From UBA4729 sp038236865 (GTDB taxonomy: Bacteria > Patescibacteriota > Saccharimonadia > Saccharimonadales > UBA4665): 64,000 nt of DNA. Of this stretch, positions 35,073 through 43,866 are shown one piece after another. The stretch covers positions 1 through 64,000 of the forward strand of contig JBBRZI010000004.1 of the NCBI GenBank assembly GCA_038236865.1, read 5' to 3'. Position numbers and translations under genes: made by a program. Within the stretch, counting starts at the first letter, position 1, and each line of letters opens with the position of its first letter. The notes beneath the pieces are model-generated. The model worked only from the letters and a program-made list of their open reading frames with translations. It was not told the origin of the DNA and made no database searches.

Positions 35073-36124
35073 GAAAATTGCCTCAAAAAATCTAATTTAG
35101 CGCTTTCAAAGTGGCGAATATCTTCAATGCCGTACTTCATCATCACCAGGCGTTCAATGCCGCCACCCCAAGCAAATCCAGTGTAGATTTCGGGGTTGAT
35201 GCCGGCTTCGCGCAGGACGTTCGGGTGGATCATGCCGCAACCGAGCAGTTCAATCCAACCGGATTGCGAACAAATGTGGCAACCTTTTTTATCACAGAAC
35301 GGGCAGCTCAGGGCGAATTCAAACGATGGCTCGGTGAACGGGAAATAAAACGGCTGGGTTTTAACGTCCAGGTCTTTTTGGTAGTAAGCCTGCAGGAATG
35401 TTTTGAGGGTAGCGATCAGGTGGCCGGCGTTGACGCCCTTATCGACATAGACGCCTTCGAGTTGGTAAAAGGTGTGCTCGTGGCGGGCGTCGAGGTCTTC
35501 GTTGCGGAAAACCCGACCCGGGATGACGGCGGCAATCGGTACGCCGCGTTCGAGATCGGCTTTGTGTTCGAGCAAGACGCGGTGTTGCATGGTGCTGGTG
35601 TGAGCGGGCGCGATGAATGATTTGCCGGCGCCATCAGTCTGCTCGGTAATAAAGGTATCGTAATCGTCGCGCGCCGGGTGGCCTTCGGGAAAATTAAGAG
35701 CTCCAAACATGTGAAAATCGTCATCGATTTCGGGCGACTCCACGGCGGTAAAACCCATGGCATAGAAAATATCGAGCACGGTGGCTAGTTCGAGCATCAA
35801 CGGGTGGGTACTGCCAACCACGCTGGGCAAAAGTTGAGGCCGATGGGTTGGCGCAACGTTTATGTCAAATGGCGCTGTTACGTCGATCGGTGGCAATGGC
35901 TCGGCCGTGTCTTCCACTTGCGCCACCAGCCCGCTCAGCTCCAGGCGCAGGGCATTAACCTCGGCGCCAAACGCCGCTTTTTGATCGGGTGGCAGCGTTT
36001 TGAGCTGCTCATACAAGGCTTTCAGTTCGGCAGCCCGCAAAATCGCTTGTTTGTTTTGGATTGTTTCAAGCCTGGTTCGGAGTAGTGCCGCAGCTTCGAC
36101 AATCTGAGGATGTTGATAGTTCAT
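35069..36124 (-). CDS. pheS: Phenylalanyl-tRNA synthetase alpha subunit
   Basis: Catalytic subunit, 351 residues. An N-terminal coiled-coil precedes the class II core: motif 2 RVFRNEDLDARHEHTFYQLEG and motif 3 GFAWGGGIERLVMMKYGI are clear, and a zinc-like CPFCDKKGCHICSQSG insertion is present. A TATACT 11 bases before the ATG suggests a leader of only a few bases. First gene of pheS-X-pheT-TIM44. Confidence 0.97.
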   Translation of the reverse strand: MNYQHPQIVEAAALLRTRLETIQNKQAILRAAELKALYEQLKTLPPDQKAAFGAEVNALRLELSGLVAQVEDTAEPLPPIDVTAPFDINVAPTHRPQLLPSVVGSTHPLMLELATVLDIFYAMGFTAVESPEIDDDFHMFGALNFPEGHPARDDYDTFITEQTDGAGKSFIAPAHTSTMQHRVLLEHKADLERGVPIAAVIPGRVFRNEDLDARHEHTFYQLEGVYVDKGVNAGHLIATLKTFLQAYYQKDLDVKTQPFYFPFTEPSFEFALSCPFCDKKGCHICSQSGWIELLGCGMIHPNVLREAGINPEIYTGFAWGGGIERLVMMKYGIEDIRHFESAKLDFLRQFS

Positions 36125-36337
36125 ATCTACTTGGTAGTATAGCAGTCAGCAATCGTTATTGCAGCTGTGATACTTATGCACCCATTGCACACCTTTTAGC
36201 CGGTTGTGAGCGCCGGTCTGATGAGCGCCAAGCTCCCGGCGCGACAGGAGACACAACCATAGGTTATGTTAACGAGTGATCCGAGAGTCTGGTGCCGTCA
36301 GACTTGGTCGTAACGGGGGAAAAGGCATGCAATGGGT

Positions 36338-36349
36338 TATACTGGAAGC
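36338..36349 (+). promoter_or_regulatory. Leaderless promoter of the YajQ gene
   Basis: TATACT at 36338-36343, six bases GGAAGC, ATG at 36350. Same spacing as several other first genes here. Confidence 0.6.
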
Positions 36350-36847
36350 ATGGCAAACTTTTCTTTTGACGTCGTCAGCGAATATGACAAAGCCGAGATG
36401 AACAACGTCTTCGATCAATCCCAGCGCGAAATCGCCAGCCGTTACGACTTCAAAGGCACTCCAGCGGAGCTCGATTGGCTCAATGCCGAAAAAACTGGGT
36501 TTAAAATCACCGGCAGCGGCGAGTGGCAAATCGACGCCATCCTCGACATCGTCCGCAAAAAGCTGGCCGCTCGCGAACAAAGCCAAAAATTCCTCGATAC
36601 CACCAAAGACGCCGTCGACAGCAATCTCCGCTCCATTAAAGAAGTTCCTCTCAAACAAGGCCTCGACCAAGAGAAGGCCAAAAAGTTAACCGCCCTCATC
36701 CGTGAGCAATATCCCAAAGCCAAACCGCAGATTCAAGGCGACTCCGTCCGGGTTATGAGCAACAGCAAAGACGACTTGCAGGGCGTCATGCAACTGCTGC
36801 GCGCCCAGGACCTCGATTTCCCGATCAGCTTTACTAACTATCGTTAG
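36350..36847 (+). CDS. YajQ-family nucleotide-binding protein
   Basis: 165 residues from the ATG at 36350 (MANFSFDVVSEYDK), the normal YajQ N-terminus; the earlier in-frame ATG would lie upstream of the -10. IASRYDFKGTPAEL and DSVRVMSNSKDDLQGVMQLLR are family blocks. Two tandem ferredoxin-like folds. YajQ proteins bind nucleotides (some bind cyclic di-GMP); no other signalling gene is close. Leaderless. Confidence 0.9.
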   Translation: MANFSFDVVSEYDKAEMNNVFDQSQREIASRYDFKGTPAELDWLNAEKTGFKITGSGEWQIDAILDIVRKKLAAREQSQKFLDTTKDAVDSNLRSIKEVPLKQGLDQEKAKKLTALIREQYPKAKPQIQGDSVRVMSNSKDDLQGVMQLLRAQDLDFPISFTNYR

Positions 36848-36895
36848 CCGGCTATATTCATTGATTACTCGGCTTTGCGTTATACTTTTAAACAT

Positions 36896-38233
36896 ATGCA
36901 GGACGTGCCCGATCTACTGACTGAAGCCCGCAACGTGCTCGCCATGAACGACCGCGGCAGCTACACCCAACCAGCCCACGGCCTCTACCCCCACCAGTGG
37001 TTGTGGGATAGCTGCTTTGTGGCGATTGGGTTGCGCCAGTTGGACGTACAACGCGCTCAGACTGAAGTCCTTAGCTTGTTGCGCGGTCAGTGGCACAACG
37101 GCATGCTACCGAACATTATCTTTCGCGGCGACCCCCAGTATCGCACCGACCGCAATATGTGGCGCAGCTGGCTCAACCCGTTTGCGCCCGATGGTATTAC
37201 CACCACCGGCATCACCCAACCACCGATGTTGGCCGAAGCCGTCGTCAAAATTGGCGAAAAGCTGGCCTGGCCGGAGCGCCGAACGTGGTATAAGACCGTC
37301 TACCCCGCCCTGCTGGCTTACCACGAATGGCTCTACCACGAACGCGACCCGCACAAAGAAGGTTTAGTGCTCCAGATCCACCCCTGGGAAACTGGTCTCG
37401 ACAACACGCCACCGTGGATGGCAGAAATGCACGACCACATCCTACCCAGCTGGATCCGCGCCGTTGAGTGGCTGCGGCTCGACGTCGTCATTAACCTGTT
37501 TCGGCGCGATACCCACTCAGTGCCGATCGATCAGCGCTTTTCGACGATCGAAGCTCTGACGCTGTTTGATATTCAGCGCCGCCTGCGCCGCAAAGCTTAC
37601 AACATCAATAAGATTCTCGACCATTCGATGTTTGCCATCGAAGATTTATCCTATAACAGCATCTTTATCCGCGCCAACCAGCATTTGCAGCACATCGCCG
37701 CTAGCCTCCGCGAAGACCTGCCCGAAGATTTGCTCAAGCAAATGGCCCGCACCGAGAAAGCCCTCGAGCAATTATGGGATGAATACTCCACCCAATACTA
37801 CTCGCGCGACTTCATCACTCACCGTTTGCTCAAAATTCCAACCGTGGCGACACTGCTACCGCTCTATGCCGGATGCATAACAAAGGAGCGGGCCGCCAAA
37901 CTCGTCAAGTTACTCGAAAATGAGCACTCCTTTGGTCCGGCCTATCCCGTACCGAGCGTGCCGATGAATTCATTTTGGTTTCAGCCGAAGCTCTACTGGC
38001 AAGGACCGAGCTGGGTTAACATTAACTGGCTGATCATCGACGGATTGGAGCGCTACGGCTACCACGACCACGCCGCCGCCCTGCGCGAAAGCACGCTCGA
38101 GATGGTTACCAAAAGCGGCTGTTACGAATACTTTGACCCACGCGACGGCACGGCCGCCGGCGCCGCCAATTTCTCCTGGACCGCCGCCCTGGCCATCGAC
38201 CTGCTCCACCACAAGCCCAAACCACAAAGCTAG
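36896..38233 (+). CDS. GH63/MGH1-type glycoside hydrolase
   Basis: 445 residues from the ATG at 36896; a TTG seven codons upstream is less likely because the -10 TATACT (36881-36886) lies there. Alpha/alpha-toroid glycosidase with AHGLYPHQWLWDSCFVAIGL, MWRSWLNPF, GITQPPMLAEA, IHPWETGLDNTPPW and YWQGPSWVNINWLIIDGL. These blocks resemble mannosylglycerate/glucosylglycerate hydrolases and the GH63 glucosidases, which act on alpha-linked glucose or mannose. No signal peptide, so it works on internal substrates, perhaps compatible solutes or stored glycan. Confidence 0.8.
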   Translation: MQDVPDLLTEARNVLAMNDRGSYTQPAHGLYPHQWLWDSCFVAIGLRQLDVQRAQTEVLSLLRGQWHNGMLPNIIFRGDPQYRTDRNMWRSWLNPFAPDGITTTGITQPPMLAEAVVKIGEKLAWPERRTWYKTVYPALLAYHEWLYHERDPHKEGLVLQIHPWETGLDNTPPWMAEMHDHILPSWIRAVEWLRLDVVINLFRRDTHSVPIDQRFSTIEALTLFDIQRRLRRKAYNINKILDHSMFAIEDLSYNSIFIRANQHLQHIAASLREDLPEDLLKQMARTEKALEQLWDEYSTQYYSRDFITHRLLKIPTVATLLPLYAGCITKERAAKLVKLLENEHSFGPAYPVPSVPMNSFWFQPKLYWQGPSWVNINWLIIDGLERYGYHDHAAALRESTLEMVTKSGCYEYFDPRDGTAAGAANFSWTAALAIDLLHHKPKPQS

Positions 38234-38239
38234 CTTCCC

Positions 38240-39175
38240 CTAGTGGACGATCTTCGAATTTTTTAACTCGAGGGATTTATGGAGAAAAGCGTCCATATCG
38301 GTAACGCCGAGTTGTGCCAGCGCTTCGACTTTGGGCTTATCGATAGTAGCTAAGCTAATGAGAAAATCATTTTTACTTGGCTCCATAATATAAAGGCGTG
38401 TCTTTTTCAGAGGGTGCCTAAGCCGTCGCAAATTTAATTGCAACAATCGTTCATTTGTCGGTAATGTGTTTCGCACCCCAAGGGGTTGGTTTTTGGCAAA
38501 ACGCTTTATTAAGTGTTTCACTAGGCGCTGATGTTTTCTGCCAAAGTGATAATTATCAATCTGTTGTGTCATGACGACCACAATATCAGTACAACCTAAC
38601 TTAATGGCTACGTCGATTGGCAATAAGTCCGATACGCCACCGTCGATATACCAGCGTTTCCCGACTAAAACTGGTCTATCGTATAGAAGTGGCAAAGCGG
38701 CGGTCGCGCGAAACTCTTCGTATATATCGACAAACTTGTGATGGTCAGATAGTACGACCTTTTTGCCACTAAGGGCGTCTGTCATAACTACATGAAGCTT
38801 GGTACGAGCCTCAAGCAAATTAGGAATATTGACCGGTCGTTTATGTTTCATTACCAAATCGACGAGATAGTCGATGTCTACTTTTTTGTCACGTCGTAAC
38901 AGATTAACAAAGTTTTTATTTGTCAGGTCATCGGTATAGGTGTGTAGTGTCTCGGCATCAGCACCAATAAAATAGGCCCCATTAATCGCACCGGCACTCG
39001 AGCCAATAACATGTTCAAACGCATTGGAGAAGCCGTATGTTACTAATGGGGCAATTGCTCCCGCTGAATAGGCGGCTCGCATACCGCCACCCTGCAGTAC
39101 AAGACCGAAGATACGTTTGTCTTTTTTGTCTAGTTGATGAGCAGATAACTCATCATATAAATTTGTCATCCTCAT
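38240..39175 (-). CDS. Patatin-like phospholipase
   Basis: 311 residues with the patatin Ser-Asp dyad: oxyanion GLVLQGGGMRAAYSAG (about 26-41), nucleophile in IGSSAGAING (GxSxG) and IDGGVSDLLP carrying the Asp. Hydrolyses acyl chains of lipids in the cytoplasm or at the membrane. A second ATG at 39169 lies seven bases after a TATAGT, so the real start may be there, leaderless; the first ATG at 39175 is kept as the outer limit. It ends just after the glycosidase gene, convergent. Confidence 0.88.
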   Translation of the reverse strand: MRMTNLYDELSAHQLDKKDKRIFGLVLQGGGMRAAYSAGAIAPLVTYGFSNAFEHVIGSSAGAINGAYFIGADAETLHTYTDDLTNKNFVNLLRRDKKVDIDYLVDLVMKHKRPVNIPNLLEARTKLHVVMTDALSGKKVVLSDHHKFVDIYEEFRATAALPLLYDRPVLVGKRWYIDGGVSDLLPIDVAIKLGCTDIVVVMTQQIDNYHFGRKHQRLVKHLIKRFAKNQPLGVRNTLPTNERLLQLNLRRLRHPLKKTRLYIMEPSKNDFLISLATIDKPKVEALAQLGVTDMDAFLHKSLELKNSKIVH

Positions 39176-39255
39176 AACTATAACAATAAGTGAACTCCCT
39201 AAGAAGCTATCTAGGCTGAAGCTTCATATTTAAGGCGATGACTACAGGTAACTCT

Positions 39256-40347
39256 TTACTCGTCGTCGGAGGGGCGCGTGATTAGGAGGGGTTTGACGGC
39301 TGGTGAGGTGCCAGCGATCTTCAGGACGTCTTTATCGACTTTTTTGAGTTCTTTGTGGGCGCTATTGTAGTGACCGACAGTGGCGCCGAGGCTGTTGCCG
39401 AGTTTTTGCATAAAGTTTTCGTAGGTGTTGATGTGGCGGCCGAGCTCACCGACGCGCTGCTGAATCTCTTTGGCAGTCTCTTCGATCTGCAGGCTGCGTA
39501 AGCCCTGTAATACCGTTTGTAAGTACGCCATAAAGCTGGTTGGACTGACAATAATGACGTTCTTATCGCGAAAGGCGTACTCGATCATATCGCGGGCGCT
39601 GGTGTCGGCCGCGCCGATTTTGTTAATCAGCAGGTCGTAGTAGATGGCTTCGCTGGGGATGAACATAAAGGCAAAGTCCATGGTGCCGTCTTTGGGCCGG
39701 ATGTATTTGGCGGTTTCGTCGATACGGTTTTTGAGGTCGGATTTAAACAAGCGGACGAGGGCTTCGCGGCGGGTTTTATCTTTTTCGACAATCAACCGAT
39801 TGTAGTTTTCGAGGCTAAACTTCGAATCGACCGGCAGCATGATGCCCTTGTCGAGCAGCACGACAGCGTCGCAAATCAGGTCTTTGCCGTCGTCGTCTTT
39901 ACCGATTTTGTACTGTAGCTTAAAGCGTTCGGGCGGCAGGACGTTTTCGAGCACCGAGCGCAGGTGATACTCACCGAGCACGCCGCGCTGTTTGGGATTT
40001 TGCAGGACGTTTTGGAGGGTGCGTAGCTCGTCGGTGATGCCCATAACCTGCTTGTTGGATTCTTTGAGCTCGGTTAAATTACGAGTAACTTCGGTGATCA
40101 GTTTAGTGCTCTCGCTGAACTGGCGCTGCAGGCTGCCCATCATCATAGCCTGGCTTTTGTCGAGCCGATCGGTCAGTTGGGTCTGGATACCGTCTTTGAG
40201 CTTGGTAATATCGCCGCTCAATTGGGCGAGGTCTTGCTTGAGTAATAAGGCACTGTTACTATCTACTGCCGGCGTGGCCGAGTGGCGCAGGATGACACCG
40301 AGCAATACCAGCACAAGAACCCCAAGGACGATAACTGCGACAATCAT
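39256..40347 (-). CDS. rmuC: DNA recombination protein RmuC family
   Basis: 363 residues: N-terminal membrane helix (about 2-22), a coiled coil (about 30-115), then the nuclease-like RmuC domain with QRGVLGEYHLRSVLENVLPPE, LICDAVVLLDKG, LPVDSKFSLENYN and FMFIPSEAIYY. RmuC is proposed to limit inversions at repeats. The C-terminus ends in an acidic tail. TAAACT lies exactly six bases before the ATG. Confidence 0.93.
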   Translation of the reverse strand: MIVAVIVLGVLVLVLLGVILRHSATPAVDSNSALLLKQDLAQLSGDITKLKDGIQTQLTDRLDKSQAMMMGSLQRQFSESTKLITEVTRNLTELKESNKQVMGITDELRTLQNVLQNPKQRGVLGEYHLRSVLENVLPPERFKLQYKIGKDDDGKDLICDAVVLLDKGIMLPVDSKFSLENYNRLIVEKDKTRREALVRLFKSDLKNRIDETAKYIRPKDGTMDFAFMFIPSEAIYYDLLINKIGAADTSARDMIEYAFRDKNVIIVSPTSFMAYLQTVLQGLRSLQIEETAKEIQQRVGELGRHINTYENFMQKLGNSLGATVGHYNSAHKELKKVDKDVLKIAGTSPAVKPLLITRPSDDE

Positions 40348-40359
40348 GACTTAAGTTTA
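40348..40359 (-). promoter_or_regulatory. Leaderless promoter of rmuC
   Basis: TAAACT (40354-40359), six bases TAAGTC, then ATG at 40347. Confidence 0.55.
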
Positions 40360-40445
40360 GCACCTTGCAGGCTGAGCCGCTCCCAAGCTCTAGTTTGACT
40401 ATTTGCTAGGTACGTTTGCTGACGATGGGCCGCAACCCTGGGTTT

Positions 40446-41171
40446 TTACATGAAGCGCGTGATAATGAAGATGCTGAGGGCTCCGACGATCGTCAGGCCG
40501 ATCGTCCAGTAACTCGAATGCTTGCTGTGGGCCTCGGGCAGAATTTCGCTGGCGCCAATGTAGAGCAGGAACCCGGCAAAGAACCCAAGATACAGCACCA
40601 GCCCGGCGTCGGACAAGTGAAAAACTAACGTTGACGCCGCCCCCAAAACCGGCGCTACCGCGTCAGCTATCAAAAATCCTACAGCTTGTTTTGAGCTATT
40701 CTTATTTACCAACATAAAATTAACCGTATTGAGCCCGTCGGTGAAATCATGGGCAATCACCGCGATCGCCACGGCGATACCGACGCCCGTTCCAGCCTGA
40801 AAACCCAGCCCAATACCGACACCGTCCAAAAAACTGTGCCCAATCAGAGCGACTGCGCTAGCCACGCCGACGTGCGGATGGTTGTGCAACGTATACTCGT
40901 CTTCTTGGGAATGGTGGATGAGCAGGCTTTTTTCAATAATGTGAAATAGCAGGAATCCAGCCACCAAGGCAATCATCGGACCAGTCGAGTTGAGGTGCTC
41001 GGCCGACAGTATTTTAAATATCTCCGGGAGTAAGTCAAACGCTACCACTCCGAGTAACACCCCGGCCGTGTAGCCCAAAATGCGATGTAAGTGGTCCCTA
41101 TTACGAAACGCGAAGAGCCCTCCCAGTAATGTCGAGACGAAGGTTGTTGCCGAAAGCATGATAGGTAGCAT
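40446..41171 (-). CDS. ZIP-family metal transporter
   Basis: 241 residues, about eight membrane helices. The metal-path motifs HSFLDGVGIGLGF (helix IV) and HDFTDGLNTVNFML (helix V) identify a ZIP transporter, most likely for zinc import. A His/Glu-rich loop (HHSQEDEYTLHNHPH) sits on one face. Divergent from a Fur/Zur-type regulator gene, sharing a 66-base region with an inverted repeat. TATTCT lies six bases before the ATG. Confidence 0.92.
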   Translation of the reverse strand: MLPIMLSATTFVSTLLGGLFAFRNRDHLHRILGYTAGVLLGVVAFDLLPEIFKILSAEHLNSTGPMIALVAGFLLFHIIEKSLLIHHSQEDEYTLHNHPHVGVASAVALIGHSFLDGVGIGLGFQAGTGVGIAVAIAVIAHDFTDGLNTVNFMLVNKNSSKQAVGFLIADAVAPVLGAASTLVFHLSDAGLVLYLGFFAGFLLYIGASEILPEAHSKHSSYWTIGLTIVGALSIFIITRFM

Positions 41172-41183
41172 GTGCTAAGAATA
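41172..41183 (-). promoter_or_regulatory. Leaderless promoter of the ZIP gene
   Basis: TATTCT (41178-41183), six bases TAGCAC, then ATG at 41171. A TTGCAA about 18 bases upstream of TATTCT falls inside the repeat region. Confidence 0.6.
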
Positions 41184-41201
41184 GTCGCGTGGTTCGCTAA
41201 A

Positions 41202-41236
41202 TTGCAAATTTGTCGCAATTTGTGTTACATTTGCAA
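41202..41236. promoter_or_regulatory. Candidate Fur/Zur operator between zip and fur
   Basis: TTGCAAAT (41202-41209) and ATTTGCAA (41229-41236) are perfect inverted copies 19 bases apart, with a CAAATTTG palindrome inside the left arm region. The repeat covers the -35 regions of both divergent promoters and the fur start. This fits a metal-responsive repressor site acting on both genes. Confidence 0.6.
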
Positions 41237-41237
41237 C
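41225..41237 (+). promoter_or_regulatory. Near-leaderless promoter of the Fur-family gene
   Basis: TTACAT (41225-41230), seven bases, ATG at 41238; TTGCAA 17 bases upstream as -35, inside the operator-like repeat. Confidence 0.5.
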
Positions 41238-41654
41238 ATGACAGACAGTAACCCAGCCCTCGAACGGACGCTCAAATCCAGCCACCGGCACGTCACAACG
41301 GCGCGCCACACCGTCTACCAGGCTTTGGCTAACCGCGAGCCCCAAACCATGCAGCAGCTCGTTAGCCGCTGTCGAATCACTATCGACCGGGCCAGCGTCT
41401 ACCGAACCGTCCGATTGTTTGAGCAGTTGGGGATTGTGCAACGCCTGCAAATTGGTTGGAAATACAAACTGGAGCTGAGCAATGCCTTTCAAGACCACCA
41501 CCATCACTTGACGTGTCTGCATTGCAGCGCCGTCACGCCCCTGCCCGAAGACCTGGTGCTAGAAGCGCAGCTCACCCGTCTGGCGCAGCAGCACAACTTT
41601 GACGCGCGCGACCACCAGCTGGAGATTCGCGGCCTCTGTTTAAATTGTCGGTAA
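41238..41654 (+). CDS. Fur/Zur-family metalloregulator
   Basis: 138 residues from the ATG at 41238 (MTDSNPALER); the longer frame starts upstream of the promoter. Winged helix (about 20-80, with ITIDRASVYRTVRLFEQLGIVQRL as recognition region), then a metal domain: HHHH at 87-90, C93/C96 and C134/C137, the structural zinc CxxC pairs. Given the divergent ZIP gene, a zinc-sensing Zur role is likelier than iron; this is inference. Confidence 0.9.
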   Translation: MTDSNPALERTLKSSHRHVTTARHTVYQALANREPQTMQQLVSRCRITIDRASVYRTVRLFEQLGIVQRLQIGWKYKLELSNAFQDHHHHLTCLHCSAVTPLPEDLVLEAQLTRLAQQHNFDARDHQLEIRGLCLNCR

Positions 41655-41684
41655 TAAAAAAATCCGGGAGAAATATTCCCGGAT
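41655..41684 (-). terminator. Intrinsic terminator of the hydrolase/DUF475 operon
   Basis: On the minus strand ATCCGGGA-ATATTTC-TCCCGGAT makes an 8-bp perfect stem followed by seven Ts. It lies about 170 bases after the hydrolase stop and just beyond the end of the convergent Fur gene. Confidence 0.75.
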
Positions 41685-41850
41685 CAGAGAAGCATCACAC
41701 TTCCTACTAATCAGAGTATGCCTGTTGGTTTCAAATTTCAATGGCAAATCATACAGCTGGCCAATTGCAGCATGTGCCCATCTGGACCTTAGCAAATTCT
41801 ACATCAAACTGGGCGGCAGACAGCTCCAAATAAGCCCCGATTCGGGCCGA

Positions 41851-42720
41851 TTATTTAGAACCTGTCAGGATATCTCGCAACCGACTATGGCCAGCTCGGT
41901 TCGTGGTAGCCGCGAGGGCGGTAGCGATACGTTCGACCAGAAACTGGCTGGCCTTATGGGAAATAACATGGCGCTCTCGAATCGTGTGCACCGTAATATT
42001 TGACGCCGCCGTTTTGAATATGTGGGCTACCTTCCCGCGTATCACCAGCATGTCACGCGAACCATAGATCACATCCATCGGCATCTCGAGCGCCTGGATG
42101 TCGGCCGCTGCTGTCTGTTCCATGATGGTATGTTGCAAGCTCTTTATGAACGGCTGCCAGGTTTCGGCGTTAATTTCCACCCCAACCACCCGGCGCGCCA
42201 GGCGCTCGACCAAACGAGCGCTGTCCGGGTTAAATGTCGGATTGAGCTGGGTTATCTGCTCAAAAAACTTAAAGTACCAATCCAACCGCAGTCGGTACCT
42301 ACGTTTGTCCGGTAAGCCGTCGTACAGCGGCATTTCATAGAGAACGAGCTGCTTCACAAGATCTGGCCGCCGGTAAGCGACCCGCACCGCCACCAGGCAC
42401 CCCATCGAATGTCCAACCAGTACGACCGGCGCCCGGGCATGGAGGCCAAGCAGGCTGGCAATGACACTACTGGCGTGATCATCGACCGTATAGTCGAGCC
42501 ACTCCGGTTTCGGCGAAGCCCCAAACCCCAGCAAATCATAGGCCACCACCCGGCAATTCCCCATGCCCAGCAGGGCCGCCACGACGTACCGCCAGACACT
42601 CCCCGAGCGACCAATACCGTGCAGCAAAACGACAACATGCCCGCTGCCGCTATCGGTAGCGCTGGCCAGACGATAGGGGCGCTTAAGCAAACGATGCCAG
42701 ACATAAGCAATCGGGCTCAT
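41851..42720 (-). CDS. Alpha/beta hydrolase
   Basis: 289 residues from the ATG at 42720 (MSPIAYVWHRLL); the longer frame lies inside the DUF475 gene. Triad visible: nucleophile in LVGHSMGCLVA, Asp in VIYGSRDMLV, His in IRERHVISHKAS. HGIGRSGSVWRYVV provides the oxyanion HG. Substrate unknown. Seven bases after DUF475, so the two form an operon ending at the terminator near 41655. Confidence 0.88.
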   Translation of the reverse strand: MSPIAYVWHRLLKRPYRLASATDSGSGHVVVLLHGIGRSGSVWRYVVAALLGMGNCRVVAYDLLGFGASPKPEWLDYTVDDHASSVIASLLGLHARAPVVLVGHSMGCLVAVRVAYRRPDLVKQLVLYEMPLYDGLPDKRRYRLRLDWYFKFFEQITQLNPTFNPDSARLVERLARRVVGVEINAETWQPFIKSLQHTIMEQTAAADIQALEMPMDVIYGSRDMLVIRGKVAHIFKTAASNITVHTIRERHVISHKASQFLVERIATALAATTNRAGHSRLRDILTGSK

Positions 42721-42727
42721 CGCGTAC

Positions 42728-43756
42728 TCAGCGCCGGGCCAAGCCAGTTTTGAGAGCGGCCTTGTTGCGGATGAATTCCCGTGAAGCAATATACGAGGCA
42801 CCAATGACACCCAGGCCAACGACCCCCGTGACGGCATCCGGTATTTCGAAAAATACGCTCGCCAGTAACGCTACGGCCAGCACCAGAATGGCATAGTGGG
42901 CGCCGTGTTCAAGGTAGATGAGTTCGCTCAGTGTGCCCTTTTCGACGAGGTAGACGGTTAAACTGCGCACCCAAATTGCGCCAACGCCCAGCCCCAGAGC
43001 GATCAGTATCACTTTATCGGTAATCGCAAAGGCCCCGAGCACACCATCGAAGCTAAAGCTGGCGTCGAGCATCTCAAGGTATATGAAGGCCAAGAGCGCC
43101 CCCCAGCCGGAATACATCTGTGTACTGTCGTCACCCGTGAGTCGAGCCAAGACGTCGATAAATAGCTTGAGAACTACGTATGAGACTACGCCTATCGCGC
43201 CGGCCCGAATGACTACGCCGCTGTCGGGCGCCAGCGCCGCCGCCGCGCCCACCACGAGCAGGCCGGCCAGCGGGGCGATCCAAATGGCTCCACCCAATCG
43301 CTGCAAAGGTCGCTCCAGGTGATGGAGCCACAGAATCTCGCGTTTATGGTCCAGGAAGAAGTAAAACGTCAGTGTCAGCAGGAACGCCCCGCCAAAGGCC
43401 GCGATACTGGCGTGGGCAGCGTGCAGATACTCAGCGTAGACAGTCGGGTGGTGCAAGGCGTCATCAATCACTGTCTTCCAGCTCAAGTGGGCGGTGATGG
43501 CGACGATGGCAATGGGGAATATAAAACGCATGCCCAGGATAGCAATCAGCATGCCGACCGTTAGAAAAAGTTTGCGCCAGATTAGCGGCAAGCGTTCCAA
43601 GATCTTGGCATTTAAGATTGCATTGTCGAAGCTAAAAGCGACTTCGATGGCGATTAATACTACCGCGGCAACGGCACCGCCGGGGCCAAACATAAAAAAG
43701 GCCGTGATTATGGCGGCAACTGTCAATAGCCCAGAAAATCCAAAGTGTCGAAGCAT
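42728..43756 (-). CDS. DUF475/TerC-family integral membrane protein
   Basis: 342 residues with about nine membrane helices. The repeated acidic membrane motifs EVAFSFDNAILNA and MLDASFSFDGVLGAFAIT mark the TerC/DUF475 group, which is linked to metal (manganese, tellurite) handling. TAGGAT lies eight bases before the ATG and may double as a weak ribosome site. Upstream of an alpha/beta hydrolase. Confidence 0.88.
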   Translation of the reverse strand: MLRHFGFSGLLTVAAIITAFFMFGPGGAVAAVVLIAIEVAFSFDNAILNAKILERLPLIWRKLFLTVGMLIAILGMRFIFPIAIVAITAHLSWKTVIDDALHHPTVYAEYLHAAHASIAAFGGAFLLTLTFYFFLDHKREILWLHHLERPLQRLGGAIWIAPLAGLLVVGAAAALAPDSGVVIRAGAIGVVSYVVLKLFIDVLARLTGDDSTQMYSGWGALLAFIYLEMLDASFSFDGVLGAFAITDKVILIALGLGVGAIWVRSLTVYLVEKGTLSELIYLEHGAHYAILVLAVALLASVFFEIPDAVTGVVGLGVIGASYIASREFIRNKAALKTGLARR

Positions 43757-43832
43757 TTGCTAATATCCTACCACATTAAACTGACGCGACAGTTGCCAAG
43801 TGCCGGCCAGGCTCTGTACAATAGTCTCAAAC

Positions 43833-43865
43833 ATGCCAACCATACCCGCCCAAGAAGCAGCCTAA
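43833..43865 (+). CDS. Possible leader peptide before the CNNM gene
   Basis: A 10-codon frame MPTIPAQEAA ends in TAA one base before the TTG start of the CNNM gene. TACAAT lies 10 bases before its ATG. If translated, it would deliver ribosomes to the weak TTG start. Too short to prove. Confidence 0.3.
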   Translation: MPTIPAQEAA

Positions 43866-43866
43866 T

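Noticed and set aside
36269..36670. 133-codon minus frame over the YajQ gene
   Set aside because: Antisense of a clear family member; no promoter or ribosome site.
41685..41850. Small gene between the hydrolase stop and the terminator
   Set aside because: No frame with a start, ribosome site or recognisable product; probably an untranslated 3' tail.
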